64,000 nucleotides of DNA from Massilia sp. ZL223 (GTDB taxonomy: Bacteria > Pseudomonadota > Gammaproteobacteria > Burkholderiales > Burkholderiaceae_D): the NCBI RefSeq assembly GCF_018119395.1, contig NZ_JAGPWD010000003.1, positions 1 through 64,000 on the forward strand, given 5' to 3'. The notes beneath the pieces are model-generated. The model ran no database searches. It worked only from the letters and a program-made list of their open reading frames with translations, and was not told the origin of the DNA. Positions 56,608-64,000 of this stretch are shown here, one piece after another. The position numbers and the translations under genes are program-made. The stretch's first letter is position 1; each line of letters starts with the position of its first letter.

Positions 56608-57366
56608 TCAAGACCGGGCCCGGTGGGGCTCCGTCTCGTCGGCGCCCTCGCGGACATCGGGTCTTGCCGCCGGAACAGGCCCGTCGGCAGATGCGCCTCT
56701 GGCCGGCGCGTCCTGCCATTGAAGCCACCAGAAACCCAGGACGCAGATCAGCAGGACCACGGCCACGCCGCGCCGTGCGCTGTGTATCCCGTCTTGTGGT
56801 GCACCGGACTTGCGTCCGCTGATCATTGCCGCGACCAGGTTTTCACGGTGAACCGCGCTGCCGGCAAGGACCCCGGCCACGTGAACACCGACGATCGCCA
56901 GCATGAGGTTGGCAAGGACCTCGTGGAGTTCTTCCATCGTGTCGCCGGCCAGCCCCCTGTCGGTGGCCCAACCGGAGCCGGCAATAATGACGGTCAGGAG
57001 CAGAAAGGCGAGAATTGTCATCGCGCCGGCAGGATTATGGCCGACGTAATGTTCGGGCCGGCCACGAAGCAAGCCGCGGAAGTAGCGCAGGATGCTGCCG
57101 GGACCGCGGACGAAATCGGTGAACCGCGCATGGTGCGTTCCGATCACGCCCCAGGCGATGCGGAAGACAACCAGCCCAGCCATGGTGTAGCCTAGCGTGA
57201 CGTGCAACAGGCGCCACTCGTCCAGCTCGGCGGTCAGGTAGGCGCCGGCAAAGCACAAGACCATGAGCCAGTGAAACACGCGCACCGGGGCATCCCAGAC
57301 GAGGATCTTGCGGGTCGCTGCTACCTTGTCGATCGCTTCGGTATGAAACAGCCGGTGCGTACCCAT
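56608..57366 (-). CDS. Cytochrome b561-type membrane protein
   Basis: A 252-residue protein with the Ni/Fe-hydrogenase b-type cytochrome fold: VWDAPVRVFHWLMV, LHVTLGYTMAGLVVFRIAWG and LHEVLANLMLAIVGVHVAG provide the haem-ligating histidines in four core helices. A fifth helix lies near the C-terminus (VAVVLLICVLGFWWL). It should pass electrons across or within the inner membrane, partner unknown. ATG at 57366 with AAGGAG upstream. The promoter region contains an FNR box and a TCTAAT -10 candidate on this strand. Confidence 0.88.
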   Translation of the reverse strand: MGTHRLFHTEAIDKVAATRKILVWDAPVRVFHWLMVLCFAGAYLTAELDEWRLLHVTLGYTMAGLVVFRIAWGVIGTHHARFTDFVRGPGSILRYFRGLLRGRPEHYVGHNPAGAMTILAFLLLTVIIAGSGWATDRGLAGDTMEELHEVLANLMLAIVGVHVAGVLAGSAVHRENLVAAMISGRKSGAPQDGIHSARRGVAVVLLICVLGFWWLQWQDAPARGASADGPVPAARPDVREGADETEPHRARS

Positions 57367-57476
57367 GCCGGTCTCCTTGAAAGGGGTGGGTCCCAGGATG
57401 GCGCGGCGTGCACCCGGGCGCTGTCCATCCCTGGAGCCCTCATTGGCATTAGATGCCACGCCGGGCATGAGTACGT

Positions 57477-57490
57477 TTGATGCAGGTCAA
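57477..57490. promoter_or_regulatory. FNR box between the cytochrome and hemerythrin-ATPase genes
   Basis: TTGATGCAGGTCAA fits the FNR consensus at nine of ten positions. For the rightward gene a TACGTT at 57514-57519 would place the start about 41 bases from the box centre; for the leftward gene TCTAAT (complement of 57448-57453) is at a similar distance. It could activate both. Confidence 0.8.
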
Positions 57491-57537
57491 AATACTTGGT
57501 TTTAGTCGAGAGCTACGTTCGGGGCGGGGGCGTCATC

Positions 57538-59820
57538 ATGCATATGAATCGGCGGTTGAATGTGCTCCAGGTGGCAATCTGCGCGCTTGCCCTGGCCACC
57601 GGGGGAGCCTTGTACCTGCTCGGCATGGCGCGCCCCGCGACCTGGGTCTGGCTGGGCGGCGCCACTGTTGTGCTCGTTGCGGTGCTGCACAATACCGCCT
57701 TGGCCTTGTGGCAGAAGAAATTCGGTCTCGACCTCATCGCGCTGGTATCGATCGTCGGCGCCGTGGCGCTCCAGGAGGCCCTGACCGCGGCGGTCATCGC
57801 CTTGATGTTTGCGAGCGGGCGCGCGCTGGAGGACTACGCGGAAAAGCGGGCGCAGGACGAGATGTCCGCACTGCTGAGCCGGGCGCCGAAGCTGGCCAAC
57901 CGTTATGAACATGGCTCGGTGGTGCAAGTGGCGCTTGCCGCGGTACAGCCGGGCGACAGGCTCCTGGTAAGGCCGGGCGAGACCGTGCCGGTGGACGGTA
58001 GGCTGCTCACTGGCGCCACGGTCGATGAATCGAGCCTCACAGGCGAGGCCCTGCCGGTGACATACGGGCCTGGAAACACGGTAGGCAGCGGTGTCGTCAA
58101 TGCCGGCAATGCCTTTGACTTGCTTGCCACGACCACGGCGGAGGACAGCAGCTTTGCCGGCATCATCCGTCTCGTGCGCGCGGCCCAGGAATCCAGGGCG
58201 CCTGCGGCACGCCTGGCGGACCGGTATGCGCTGTTGTTTGTTCCCCTGGCACTCGGGATCGCCGCGATCGCATGGCTCGCGACGGGGGACCCGAACCGGG
58301 CCCTGGCCGTGGTCGTGGTCGCCACGCCGTGCCCCCTGATCCTTGCCGTGCCCGTCGCGATCGTCAGCGCGATGTCGCGCTGCGCCCAACGGGGCATCCT
58401 GATCAAGCACGGCGGTGCGCTGGAAAAGCTGGCGCAGGTGAACACTATCTTCTTTGACAAGACGGGGACGCTTACCGGCGGCAAGGCCCGGCTGGCCGCT
58501 ATCGCGGCCGATCCGCTGCTGCAGCCGGAGCACGTGTTCAGGCTGGCGGCATCCCTGGAACAGATGTCCGGCCATGCGATTGCCCAAGCGGTGGTCGGCG
58601 CGGCGCTCGAACGGGGAGCGGTCCTGTCGCTCCCCGAAGAGGTGAGCGAGGAGGCCGGCGCGGGACTTTCCGGGTTCGTGGACGGAGCGCTGGTGCGCGT
58701 CGGCACCTATCGCTACGTCTCGGGGGATGCGGAGAAACCGGGCTGGGCCGCCAGCGTCCTCGAACGCGCCAGGTATGAGGGCGCTGCCGTGGTCTGCGTC
58801 GCCATCGGCGGGCGCTTGAGCGGCGTCTTGCTGATGGCCGATGAGATCCGGCTCGATTCACCCCGGGCATTGCGCCTCTTGCGGGCCTCGGGCGTCACCC
58901 GGATCGCAATGCTGACCGGCGACCGTAGCGACGTCGCCGCGACGATCGCGGCGTCACTGGGGATCGATACCATCTTGCCTGAGCAGACGCCGGCATCGAA
59001 GCTTGCCGCCATCTCCGCGGCGCGGATCGACGGGGTGACGATGATGGTCGGCGATGGCATCAACGATGCCCCGGCGCTGGCCGCCGCCGACATCGGCGTC
59101 GCCATGGGCGCGCGCGGCGCCGCCGCTGCGGCCGAGTCGGCGCAGGTGGTGCTGCTGGTCGACCGTCTCGACCGCCTGGTGTTTGCGATCCGTATCGCCC
59201 AGCGGACCCGCAGCATTGCGCTGCAGAGTGTCATTGGAGGCATGGGCATGTCGATCATCGCCATGATCGTTGCGGCTTTCGGCTATCTGCCCCCGGTCGC
59301 CGGCGCACTCCTGCAGGAATTGATCGACGTCGCCGTCATCCTGAACGCGCTGCGCGTCCTGCGCCTGGACACGGGAGACGCCGGACGACAGATGCCGCCC
59401 CGCGAAGCCAGCCGCTTGAAGGAGGAACATCAGCGCCTGATGCCGGTCATCGATCACGTGGGCTGGCTGGCCGACCGGGTGGACGGCATGCCGGCCGAGG
59501 TGCTGCGAAGCGAAATCTCGCAGGTGAATGCAGCGCTTCGCGACCGCATACTTCCCCATGAGTCGAACGATGACGCCGCGCTGTACCCGCAGCTGGCGCG
59601 GATGCTGGGCGGCGAGGACCCGATGGCATCCATGAGCAGTACGCATCGGGCGATCTTTCACCTGAGCCGTGTCATCGAGCGGCTCGCCAGCGCCACGCCG
59701 CAGGACGGCGAAGCCGGCGAGTCCAGGCGCGAGTTGCGCCGGACCCTGTATGCACTCGACTCCATCCTGAGATTGCATTTCGCCCAGGAGGAAGAGCTCT
59801 ACCATGCCTTGACATCCTAG
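57538..59820 (+). CDS. P1B-type metal ATPase with C-terminal hemerythrin domain (P1B-5-like)
   Basis: A 760-residue pump. No N-terminal heavy-metal-binding domain; it starts directly with membrane helices. It has LTGEALPV, the metal-site motif TPCPL (about 263), phosphorylation site DKTGTLTGG (Asp about 307) and GDGINDAPAL. The usual HP dipeptide is HA (SGHAIAQA). The last helix has QELIDVAVILNALR. Residues about 625-760 are a hemerythrin-like domain (EEHQRLMPVIDH, STHRAIFHLSRVI, HFAQEEELYHAL). TPCP plus a C-terminal hemerythrin is the mark of P1B-5 ATPases, reported to export Fe2+/Ni2+ in rhizobia. ATG at 57538 behind GGGGCGGGG. Confidence 0.88.
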   Translation: MHMNRRLNVLQVAICALALATGGALYLLGMARPATWVWLGGATVVLVAVLHNTALALWQKKFGLDLIALVSIVGAVALQEALTAAVIALMFASGRALEDYAEKRAQDEMSALLSRAPKLANRYEHGSVVQVALAAVQPGDRLLVRPGETVPVDGRLLTGATVDESSLTGEALPVTYGPGNTVGSGVVNAGNAFDLLATTTAEDSSFAGIIRLVRAAQESRAPAARLADRYALLFVPLALGIAAIAWLATGDPNRALAVVVVATPCPLILAVPVAIVSAMSRCAQRGILIKHGGALEKLAQVNTIFFDKTGTLTGGKARLAAIAADPLLQPEHVFRLAASLEQMSGHAIAQAVVGAALERGAVLSLPEEVSEEAGAGLSGFVDGALVRVGTYRYVSGDAEKPGWAASVLERARYEGAAVVCVAIGGRLSGVLLMADEIRLDSPRALRLLRASGVTRIAMLTGDRSDVAATIAASLGIDTILPEQTPASKLAAISAARIDGVTMMVGDGINDAPALAAADIGVAMGARGAAAAAESAQVVLLVDRLDRLVFAIRIAQRTRSIALQSVIGGMGMSIIAMIVAAFGYLPPVAGALLQELIDVAVILNALRVLRLDTGDAGRQMPPREASRLKEEHQRLMPVIDHVGWLADRVDGMPAEVLRSEISQVNAALRDRILPHESNDDAALYPQLARMLGGEDPMASMSSTHRAIFHLSRVIERLASATPQDGEAGESRRELRRTLYALDSILRLHFAQEEELYHALTS

Positions 59821-59825
59821 GCGAA

Positions 59826-60527
59826 TCAGGCCCCGTGCGGCAGGCCCAGGTTCTGGTTGGCGGGCACGGCCACGTCGATCAGCTTCGGCTTCGGCAGGTT
59901 CAGTTCGCCCATGAGCTTGACGAAATCCGCGCGGCTGCGGCCGGCCAGGCGCGCGTTATGGCGCTTTTCCCAGCCGATTGTCGATACCGCCTGGCCTTTG
60001 TAGTCGTGGCCCGGCCACATGCGCGTGTCGTCCGGCAATGTAAACAGCTTGGCGTTGACGCTGTCGTACAGCGCGTCGGCGCTGCCGCTCTGGAAGTCGG
60101 TGCGCCCGCAGCCGTCGATCAGGAGGGTGTCGCCGGTGAAGACGTTGCCGCGCCAGACATAGCTCATGCTGCCGGCGGTGTGGCCCGGGGTATGGAGGAC
60201 GGCGATCTCCTCGCCGGCGCCGAAGCGGAGCACGTCGCCGTCCTTGAGTTGCAGCTCGGCGGGTGCGATGCCGCAGCCCGCCGGCACGGCGGCGGCGGCG
60301 CCGGTCAGTTCGCGCAGCCGGCCTGCCGAGGTCACGTGGTCGGCATGGGCGTGCGTCTCGAGCACGTAGCGCAGCTTCAGGCCGAGGCGCTCGAGGTGCC
60401 GCAGGTCGCGCTCCCAGTGGCGCTCCACGGGATCGATGATGACGGCCTCCGTCTCGCCGGGTGCGGCCAGGATGTAGGTGAAGGTCGAGGATTCGGTGTC
60501 GAACAGCTGGATGGGATTCAGGTTCAT
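59826..60527 (-). CDS. ETHE1-like persulfide dioxygenase (metallo-beta-lactamase fold)
   Basis: A 233-residue enzyme oxidising glutathione persulfide to sulfite. The iron-binding THAHADH motif (59-64), HTPGHTAGS and FTGDTLLIDGCGRTDFQ are characteristic of ETHE1/Blh proteins, including the GRTDFQ segment. ATG at 60527 behind GGAG. Last gene of a five-gene leftward operon headed by a BigR-type regulator, with a sulfite/sulfur exporter just before it. It converges with the ATPase gene; only five bases separate the two. Confidence 0.92.
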   Translation of the reverse strand: MNLNPIQLFDTESSTFTYILAAPGETEAVIIDPVERHWERDLRHLERLGLKLRYVLETHAHADHVTSAGRLRELTGAAAAVPAGCGIAPAELQLKDGDVLRFGAGEEIAVLHTPGHTAGSMSYVWRGNVFTGDTLLIDGCGRTDFQSGSADALYDSVNAKLFTLPDDTRMWPGHDYKGQAVSTIGWEKRHNARLAGRSRADFVKLMGELNLPKPKLIDVAVPANQNLGLPHGA

Positions 60528-60558
60528 ATCGTTCTCCAAAAGGAAGGGAGGCTGCATT

Positions 60559-61350
60559 TCAGGCGAGCAGGGCCTTTGCGATCATGCCGGCGGCTACCAG
60601 GGCCGAGACCGCGGCGAAGGCCTTTTGCAAGGCTGGTCCCGCCACCCTGGCGGCGAGCGACCGGCCGCCCAGCATGCCGGCCAGGGCGCCGCCGGCAAAC
60701 GGGACCGCCATCGGCCAATCGATGCCGCCCTGGGCCGCCGACGCCGCGACCCCGGCGGCGGAAATGATGGCGATCACGGCCAGCGAGGTCGCGACCGCCG
60801 ATTTGATGGGCAGGTCGGTATAGCGCTGCAGGGCGGGCACCATGACGAAGCCGCCGCCCACTCCGAGCAGGCCGGACAAGAAACCGGCAAGCGCGCCGGA
60901 CAGGCCCAGCGCCCGCGCACAGGGGCGGGTCCAGACGAAGCGGCCGGTCTGTTCGCCGCGCAGGCATACCGGCGCAGCCGCGGACTGGCCCGGGACGGGT
61001 AGGGCGGCCTGGCGCCAGGTCCTGGCCGCCACATACAGCAAGGTGAGGGCGAACAGCAGGCCCAGCCAGCGGGCGTCGGCCAGGCGCGCCGCCCACAGCC
61101 CGGCCGGCGCCAGCAGCATGCCGGCTGCCGCGACCAGAAGGGCGGCGCGGTAGCGCACCTGCCCGGCGCGCAGCCCGAGGATGGCGCCCAGCGTGGCCGC
61201 CATCCCGACCGCCAGCAGGCCGATCGGACCGGCCTGGGCGACCCCGATGCCGGTGCCGAACACCAGCAGGGGCACGGCGAGGATGCCGCCGCCTGCGCCG
61301 GTCAGCGCCAGGACCAGGCCGACCGCGAGGCCGAGCAGGGCAGGGATCAT
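60559..61350 (-). CDS. TauE/SafE-family sulfite or sulfur-compound exporter
   Basis: A 263-residue membrane protein with about eight helices in two homologous halves, each opening with the glycine motif (LALTGAGGGILAVPLL and GLLGVGGGFVMVPAL). In persulfide-oxidising operons TauE-like proteins are thought to export the sulfite made by the dioxygenase. The start at 61350 gives MIPALLGLAVGLVLALTGAGG; longer frames reach into the upstream gene. Confidence 0.9.
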   Translation of the reverse strand: MIPALLGLAVGLVLALTGAGGGILAVPLLVFGTGIGVAQAGPIGLLAVGMAATLGAILGLRAGQVRYRAALLVAAAGMLLAPAGLWAARLADARWLGLLFALTLLYVAARTWRQAALPVPGQSAAAPVCLRGEQTGRFVWTRPCARALGLSGALAGFLSGLLGVGGGFVMVPALQRYTDLPIKSAVATSLAVIAIISAAGVAASAAQGGIDWPMAVPFAGGALAGMLGGRSLAARVAGPALQKAFAAVSALVAAGMIAKALLA

Positions 61351-61360
61351 GGCGTCCGCC

Positions 61361-61798
61361 TCAGGCCTTGGCGGCGGCGCGGGCGGCGCCCAGCCGTTCG
61401 AGCAGTTCGAACACCCCCATGCCGGCGACCATCGCGGCCGTGAACACGAGCGGCTTGGCGCTGCCGCTCGCCAGCGAGGCCAGCGCCGGGCCGGGGCAGT
61501 AGCCCGCCAGGCCCCAGCCGGCCCCGAAGGCGAGCGAGCCCAGCACGAGGCGGCGGTCGATCCGGGTCGCGCTCGGCAGGCGCATGGCCTCGCCCAGCAG
61601 CGAGCGTTCGCGCCTGCCGGCCACGCGGAAGGCAAGCAGCCCGACCAGGATCGCCCCGCCCATCACGAAGGCGAGCGAGGGGTCCCAGTTCCCGGCCAGG
61701 TCGAGGAAACCGAGCACCTTGGACGGGTCGGTCATGCCCGAGACGATCAGGCCGATGCCGAACACCAGTCCGACGATGAGTGCGCTAAGGATGTGCAT
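61361..61798 (-). CDS. YeeE/YedE-family membrane protein, second half (DUF6691 type)
   Basis: A 145-residue protein with four hydrophobic helices. [27 protein letters not shown] and [18 protein letters not shown] with its conserved cysteine are family signatures; the cysteine is used to pass sulfur (thiosulfate-type) through YeeE channels. It forms a pair with the next gene, together equal to one full YeeE. Ten bases upstream of the TauE gene. Confidence 0.9.
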   Translation of the reverse strand: MHILSALIVGLVFGIGLIVSGMTDPSKVLGFLDLAGNWDPSLAFVMGGAILVGLLAFRVAGRRERSLLGEAMRLPSATRIDRRLVLGSLAFGAGWGLAGYCPGPALASLASGSAKPLVFTAAMVAGMGVFELLERLGAARAAAKA

Positions 61799-61814
61799 GG
61801 CGGTGTCTCCAGTC

Positions 61815-62246
61815 TCAGGTGAACAGGTGGCGCGTGAGGAATACGGTGGCGAAGCCGGCCAGCATGAAGGCGGCGGTAGCCACCAGCGAGCGCGGCGACA
61901 GGCGCGAGATGCCGCACACGCCATGCCCGCTGGTGCAGCCGGCGCCATAGCGGGTGCCCACGCCGACCAGCAGGCCGGCGGCGACCAGGGTCGGCCCATC
62001 GGCCTCCACGGTGACGGCGGGCGGCGCCGCCAGCAGCGCGTAGGCGAGCGGCGCACTTACCAGGCCGAGCAGGAAGGCCAGGCGCCAGCCGATGTCGCCG
62101 CGCGCGGGACGGAGCAGCCCGCCCAGGATGCCGCTGATGCCGGCGATCCTGCCGTTGAGCAGGATGAAGGCGGCGGCCGCCGCGCCGATGATGAGCCCGC
62201 CGGCGAGCGAGCTCCAGGGGGTGAAGTGGATCCAGTCGATGTTCAT
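61815..62246 (-). CDS. YeeE/YedE-family membrane protein, first half
   Basis: A 143-residue membrane protein with four helices, [15 protein letters not shown] and [17 protein letters not shown], the latter with two conserved cysteines. It starts in an ATGA-type overlap with the regulator gene, so the two are coupled. Sulfur-compound transport is inferred from the family and the operon. Confidence 0.9.
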   Translation of the reverse strand: MNIDWIHFTPWSSLAGGLIIGAAAAAFILLNGRIAGISGILGGLLRPARGDIGWRLAFLLGLVSAPLAYALLAAPPAVTVEADGPTLVAAGLLVGVGTRYGAGCTSGHGVCGISRLSPRSLVATAAFMLAGFATVFLTRHLFT

Positions 62247-62575
62247 GGTGTGACTCCTTGGGATGGCAGGCAGAACTGCTGGTACAGCACCTGCATGAGC
62301 GCCAGCGCTTCATTGCTGTCGATTCGGTAGAAGATCTGCTTTCCTTCGCGCCGCGTGCCGACCAGCTGTTCTTTGCGCAGCACGGTGAGCTGCTGCGACA
62401 AGGTCGGCTGGCCGATCCCCAGCAGGGACTCCAGCTCGCCGACGGCGTGTTCGCCCTGGCTCAGCTGGCACAGCAGCATCAGCCGGTCCGGATTGCCCAG
62501 GACCTTGAGGAGGGCGCAGGCCTGGGCGGCGGCGGCGCGCATCTGCTGCAAGTCGAGTTGTTGTGTGTCGCGCAT
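62243..62575 (-). CDS. bigR: ArsR-family persulfide-sensing repressor (BigR/SqrR type)
   Basis: A 110-residue winged-helix repressor. Recognition region [20 protein letters not shown]. Cys36 (MLLCQLSQ) and Cys102 (QQFCLPSQ) are at the positions of the two cysteines that form a tetrasulfide bridge in BigR/SqrR when persulfides are present; Cys20 is extra. The ATG at 62575 (GGAG upstream) is preferred over a TTG five codons earlier. It heads the operon and faces the DUF442 gene across a strong inverted repeat. Confidence 0.9.
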   Translation of the reverse strand: MRDTQQLDLQQMRAAAAQACALLKVLGNPDRLMLLCQLSQGEHAVGELESLLGIGQPTLSQQLTVLRKEQLVGTRREGKQIFYRIDSNEALALMQVLYQQFCLPSQGVTP

Positions 62576-62597
62576 AAGGTTCTCCGTCAATCTATTG

Positions 62598-62644
62598 AAT
62601 TACATTATATCGACAAACAATCTATTTTTCAATATAATGTAATT
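62598..62644. promoter_or_regulatory. BigR operator with overlapping divergent -10 elements
   Basis: AATTACATTATAT (62598-62610) and ATATAATGTAATT (62632-62644) are perfect 13-bp inverted copies 21 bases apart. Each contains TATAAT on one strand, so each half-site covers a likely -10: the right half for the DUF442 gene, the left half for bigR. Repressor binding would silence both directions. Confidence 0.8.
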
Positions 62645-62666
62645 TATCGACGCACAGGAGAGCAAC

Positions 62667-62999
62667 ATGACGATCCGTTATCTCGGCACGCACTACGCAG
62701 TGGCGCTGCAAATCACGCCCGCGGACGTCGGGCGGCTGAAGGAGCAGGGCTTCGCCACCCTGGTCTGCAACCGGCCGGACGGCGAAGGCCCCGGCCAGCC
62801 CTCCTTCGCCGAGATCGAGGCGGAAACGATGAAACACGGCATGCGGGCGCTGCACCTGCCTGTCACGCCGGGCAGGATCACGCAGGCCGACCTCGACGCC
62901 TTTGCCGCCTGCTATGCAAGCGCGCCCAAGCCGGTCCTCGGCTTCTGCCGTACCGGCATGCGGGCCGAGGCGCTGTGGGAGGGCACGCGGCTCAGGTGA
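62667..62999 (+). CDS. DUF442 (TIGR01244-type) putative sulfur transferase
   Basis: A 110-residue protein-tyrosine-phosphatase/rhodanese-like domain. ITPADVGRLKEQGFATLVCNRPDGE and the active-site loop GFCRTGMRA (Cys in CRTG) are diagnostic. In several bacteria this domain is fused to the ETHE1-like dioxygenase as Blh; here the two are separate and divergently transcribed around the BigR operator. It probably handles persulfide sulfur, e.g. as a thiosulfate sulfurtransferase. Its 3' end overlaps the convergent kinase gene by eight bases. Confidence 0.9.
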   Translation: MTIRYLGTHYAVALQITPADVGRLKEQGFATLVCNRPDGEGPGQPSFAEIEAETMKHGMRALHLPVTPGRITQADLDAFAACYASAPKPVLGFCRTGMRAEALWEGTRLR

Positions 63000-64000
63000 T
63001 CCGCAAGCTGATTTCCGCGACCGTGCCCTGGCCGTCCGGCTTGCGCCTGATGCGGACCTGGCCGCCGTGCTGGTCGACGATTTCCTTCACGATCGCCAGC
63101 CCGAGGCCGAAACCGCCTGCGGGAGCGCCCTGCACGCGATAATATGGCGTGAACAGTTTGGCGATCTCGGCCTCCGGGATCGGCACGCCGTCGTTCGATA
63201 CCGTCAGGACGGCGGCTTGCCCGCGCCGCGCCAGGGTGACCTGGATGTCGCCGCCGGCGGCGCCGTGCACCGACGCGTTGTCGATCAGGTTCTGCAGCAT
63301 GCGCCGCAGCTGGGCCGGTTCGCCCAGCACGTGGCAGTCCTGCAAGGCTTCCAGGCCGATGCTCTGGCCGCGCTGGTCGAGAAGCGGTTCGAGGGTGCCG
63401 ATCACGTCGCAGCAGACTGCCATCAGCGACAGGCGCTCCAGCGGCGCGGCGTCGCCGCCGGAACTGATCCGGCTCAGGGTGAGCAGCTGTTCCGTCAGCC
63501 GGCTGGTCCGGCGCGCCGCCGCCAGCGCGGACTCCAGCGATCCGGTGCGCTGGCCTTCGTCTCCCGCGCGCAGCGCATTTTCCAGGTGCAGCTGCACGGC
63601 CGCGATCGGCGTGCGGATCTCGTGGGCGGCCGCGTTCAGGAAACGCTGCTCGCGTTCCATCGAGGCGCGGGTTCGGTCCATCAGCTTGTTCAGCTCGGTC
63701 ACGATCGGCATCAGCTCCAGGGGCGCGGCGTGCAGTTCGACCGGATCGAGCGATTCGGGCTTGCGCGCCGCGATCAGGGTAGCCAGTTCCGACAGCGGGC
63801 GGGTGCTGCGCAGGATCAGCCAGTTCAGCACCGCCAGGAGGCACAGGGCGCCCAGCGCCAGCGGCGCCAGGATCGACATGCCGATGCCTTCCGAAAGTTC
63901 TTCGCGCACTTCCTCCTTCTCGGCGGCCATGATCCAGACGTCGCCCGAGCGCAGGACGAACACCTCCCACAGCACGCCGCCGATGTCATGCTCGGAAAAT
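62992..64000 (-). CDS. Sensor histidine kinase, C-terminal part (runs off the window)
   Basis: The frame stays open to the window end, so the N-terminus is missing. Visible: part of the periplasmic sensor, a transmembrane helix (ILAPLALGALCLLAVLNWLI), a HAMP-like linker, the H-box NAAAHEIRTPIAAVQ with the phosphorylated His, N-box LIDNASVHG, and GFGLGLAIVKEIVDQHGG. The domain order is that of QseC/PmrB-type kinases. A response regulator gene presumably lies to the right of the window. Relation to the sulfide locus unknown. Confidence 0.9.
   Translation of the reverse strand, partial: FSEHDIGGVLWEVFVLRSGDVWIMAAEKEEVREELSEGIGMSILAPLALGALCLLAVLNWLILRSTRPLSELATLIAARKPESLDPVELHAAPLELMPIVTELNKLMDRTRASMEREQRFLNAAAHEIRTPIAAVQLHLENALRAGDEGQRTGSLESALAAARRTSRLTEQLLTLSRISSGGDAAPLERLSLMAVCCDVIGTLEPLLDQRGQSIGLEALQDCHVLGEPAQLRRMLQNLIDNASVHGAAGGDIQVTLARRGQAAVLTVSNDGVPIPEAEIAKLFTPYYRVQGAPAGGFGLGLAIVKEIVDQHGGQVRIRRKPDGQGTVAEISLRIT

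Overview
The window comes from a GC-rich betaproteobacterium, most likely Oxalobacteraceae of the Massilia/Telluria/Duganella type. This is inferred from the yceF-yceD-rpmF-plsX-fabHDG-acpP-fabF-rpoE-rseA-degP-lepA-lepB-rnc-era-recO-pdxJ-acpS-uvrC-pgsA gene order, three PEP-CTERM proteins, a phasin, and protein sequences typical of that group. No database search was possible.

Layout. 1-1.7 kb: an A+T-richer patch with a frameshifted murein endopeptidase gene, a small secreted cysteine-rich protein and a YiaA/B membrane protein. 1.7-7.8 kb: clpB behind a heat-shock type promoter, two paralogous PEP-CTERM genes and isocitrate lyase (aceA). 8.0-11.5 kb: a five-gene envelope lipoprotein operon including LpoB-like and YcfL-like proteins. 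11.6-14.2 kb: rlmJ and an EAL/HDOD protein. 14.4-36.3 kb: a long housekeeping block covering fatty-acid synthesis, the sigma-E module, translation and secretion, RNA processing, repair, pyridoxine and phospholipid synthesis. 36.3-37.0 kb: four identical tRNA-Gly(GCC) genes and one tRNA-Cys(GCA) behind one strong promoter.

37.0-48.3 kb: two back-to-back insertions, each ending in a 45-bp copy of the 3' part of the tRNA-Cys gene. The first carries a stress-type protein, a REC-PAS-GGDEF-EAL protein, a phasin and a 37-residue lysine-rich protein. The second carries an AraC-type regulator, a divergent catabolic operon (FAH-family enzyme, alpha/beta hydrolase, amidohydrolase, Tsx-like outer membrane channel) and a promoter with three GATAAG repeats spaced exactly 20 bp. 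No integrase is visible in either.

49.0-59.8 kb: a probable low-oxygen/stress regulon. It holds three universal stress proteins, a diguanylate cyclase, an FNR-type regulator with the four cluster cysteines, a PEEFP-motif P-type ATPase, an exported hemerythrin-like protein, a cytochrome b561-type protein and a metal ATPase with a C-terminal hemerythrin-like domain. Three FNR-box sequences sit in its promoter regions. 59.8-63.0 kb: a BigR-type sulfide/persulfide detoxification locus with an ETHE1-like persulfide dioxygenase, a TauE-like exporter, two YeeE/YedE proteins, the ArsR-family regulator and a divergent DUF442 protein, arranged around a 13-bp inverted repeat. The window ends inside a sensor histidine kinase gene.
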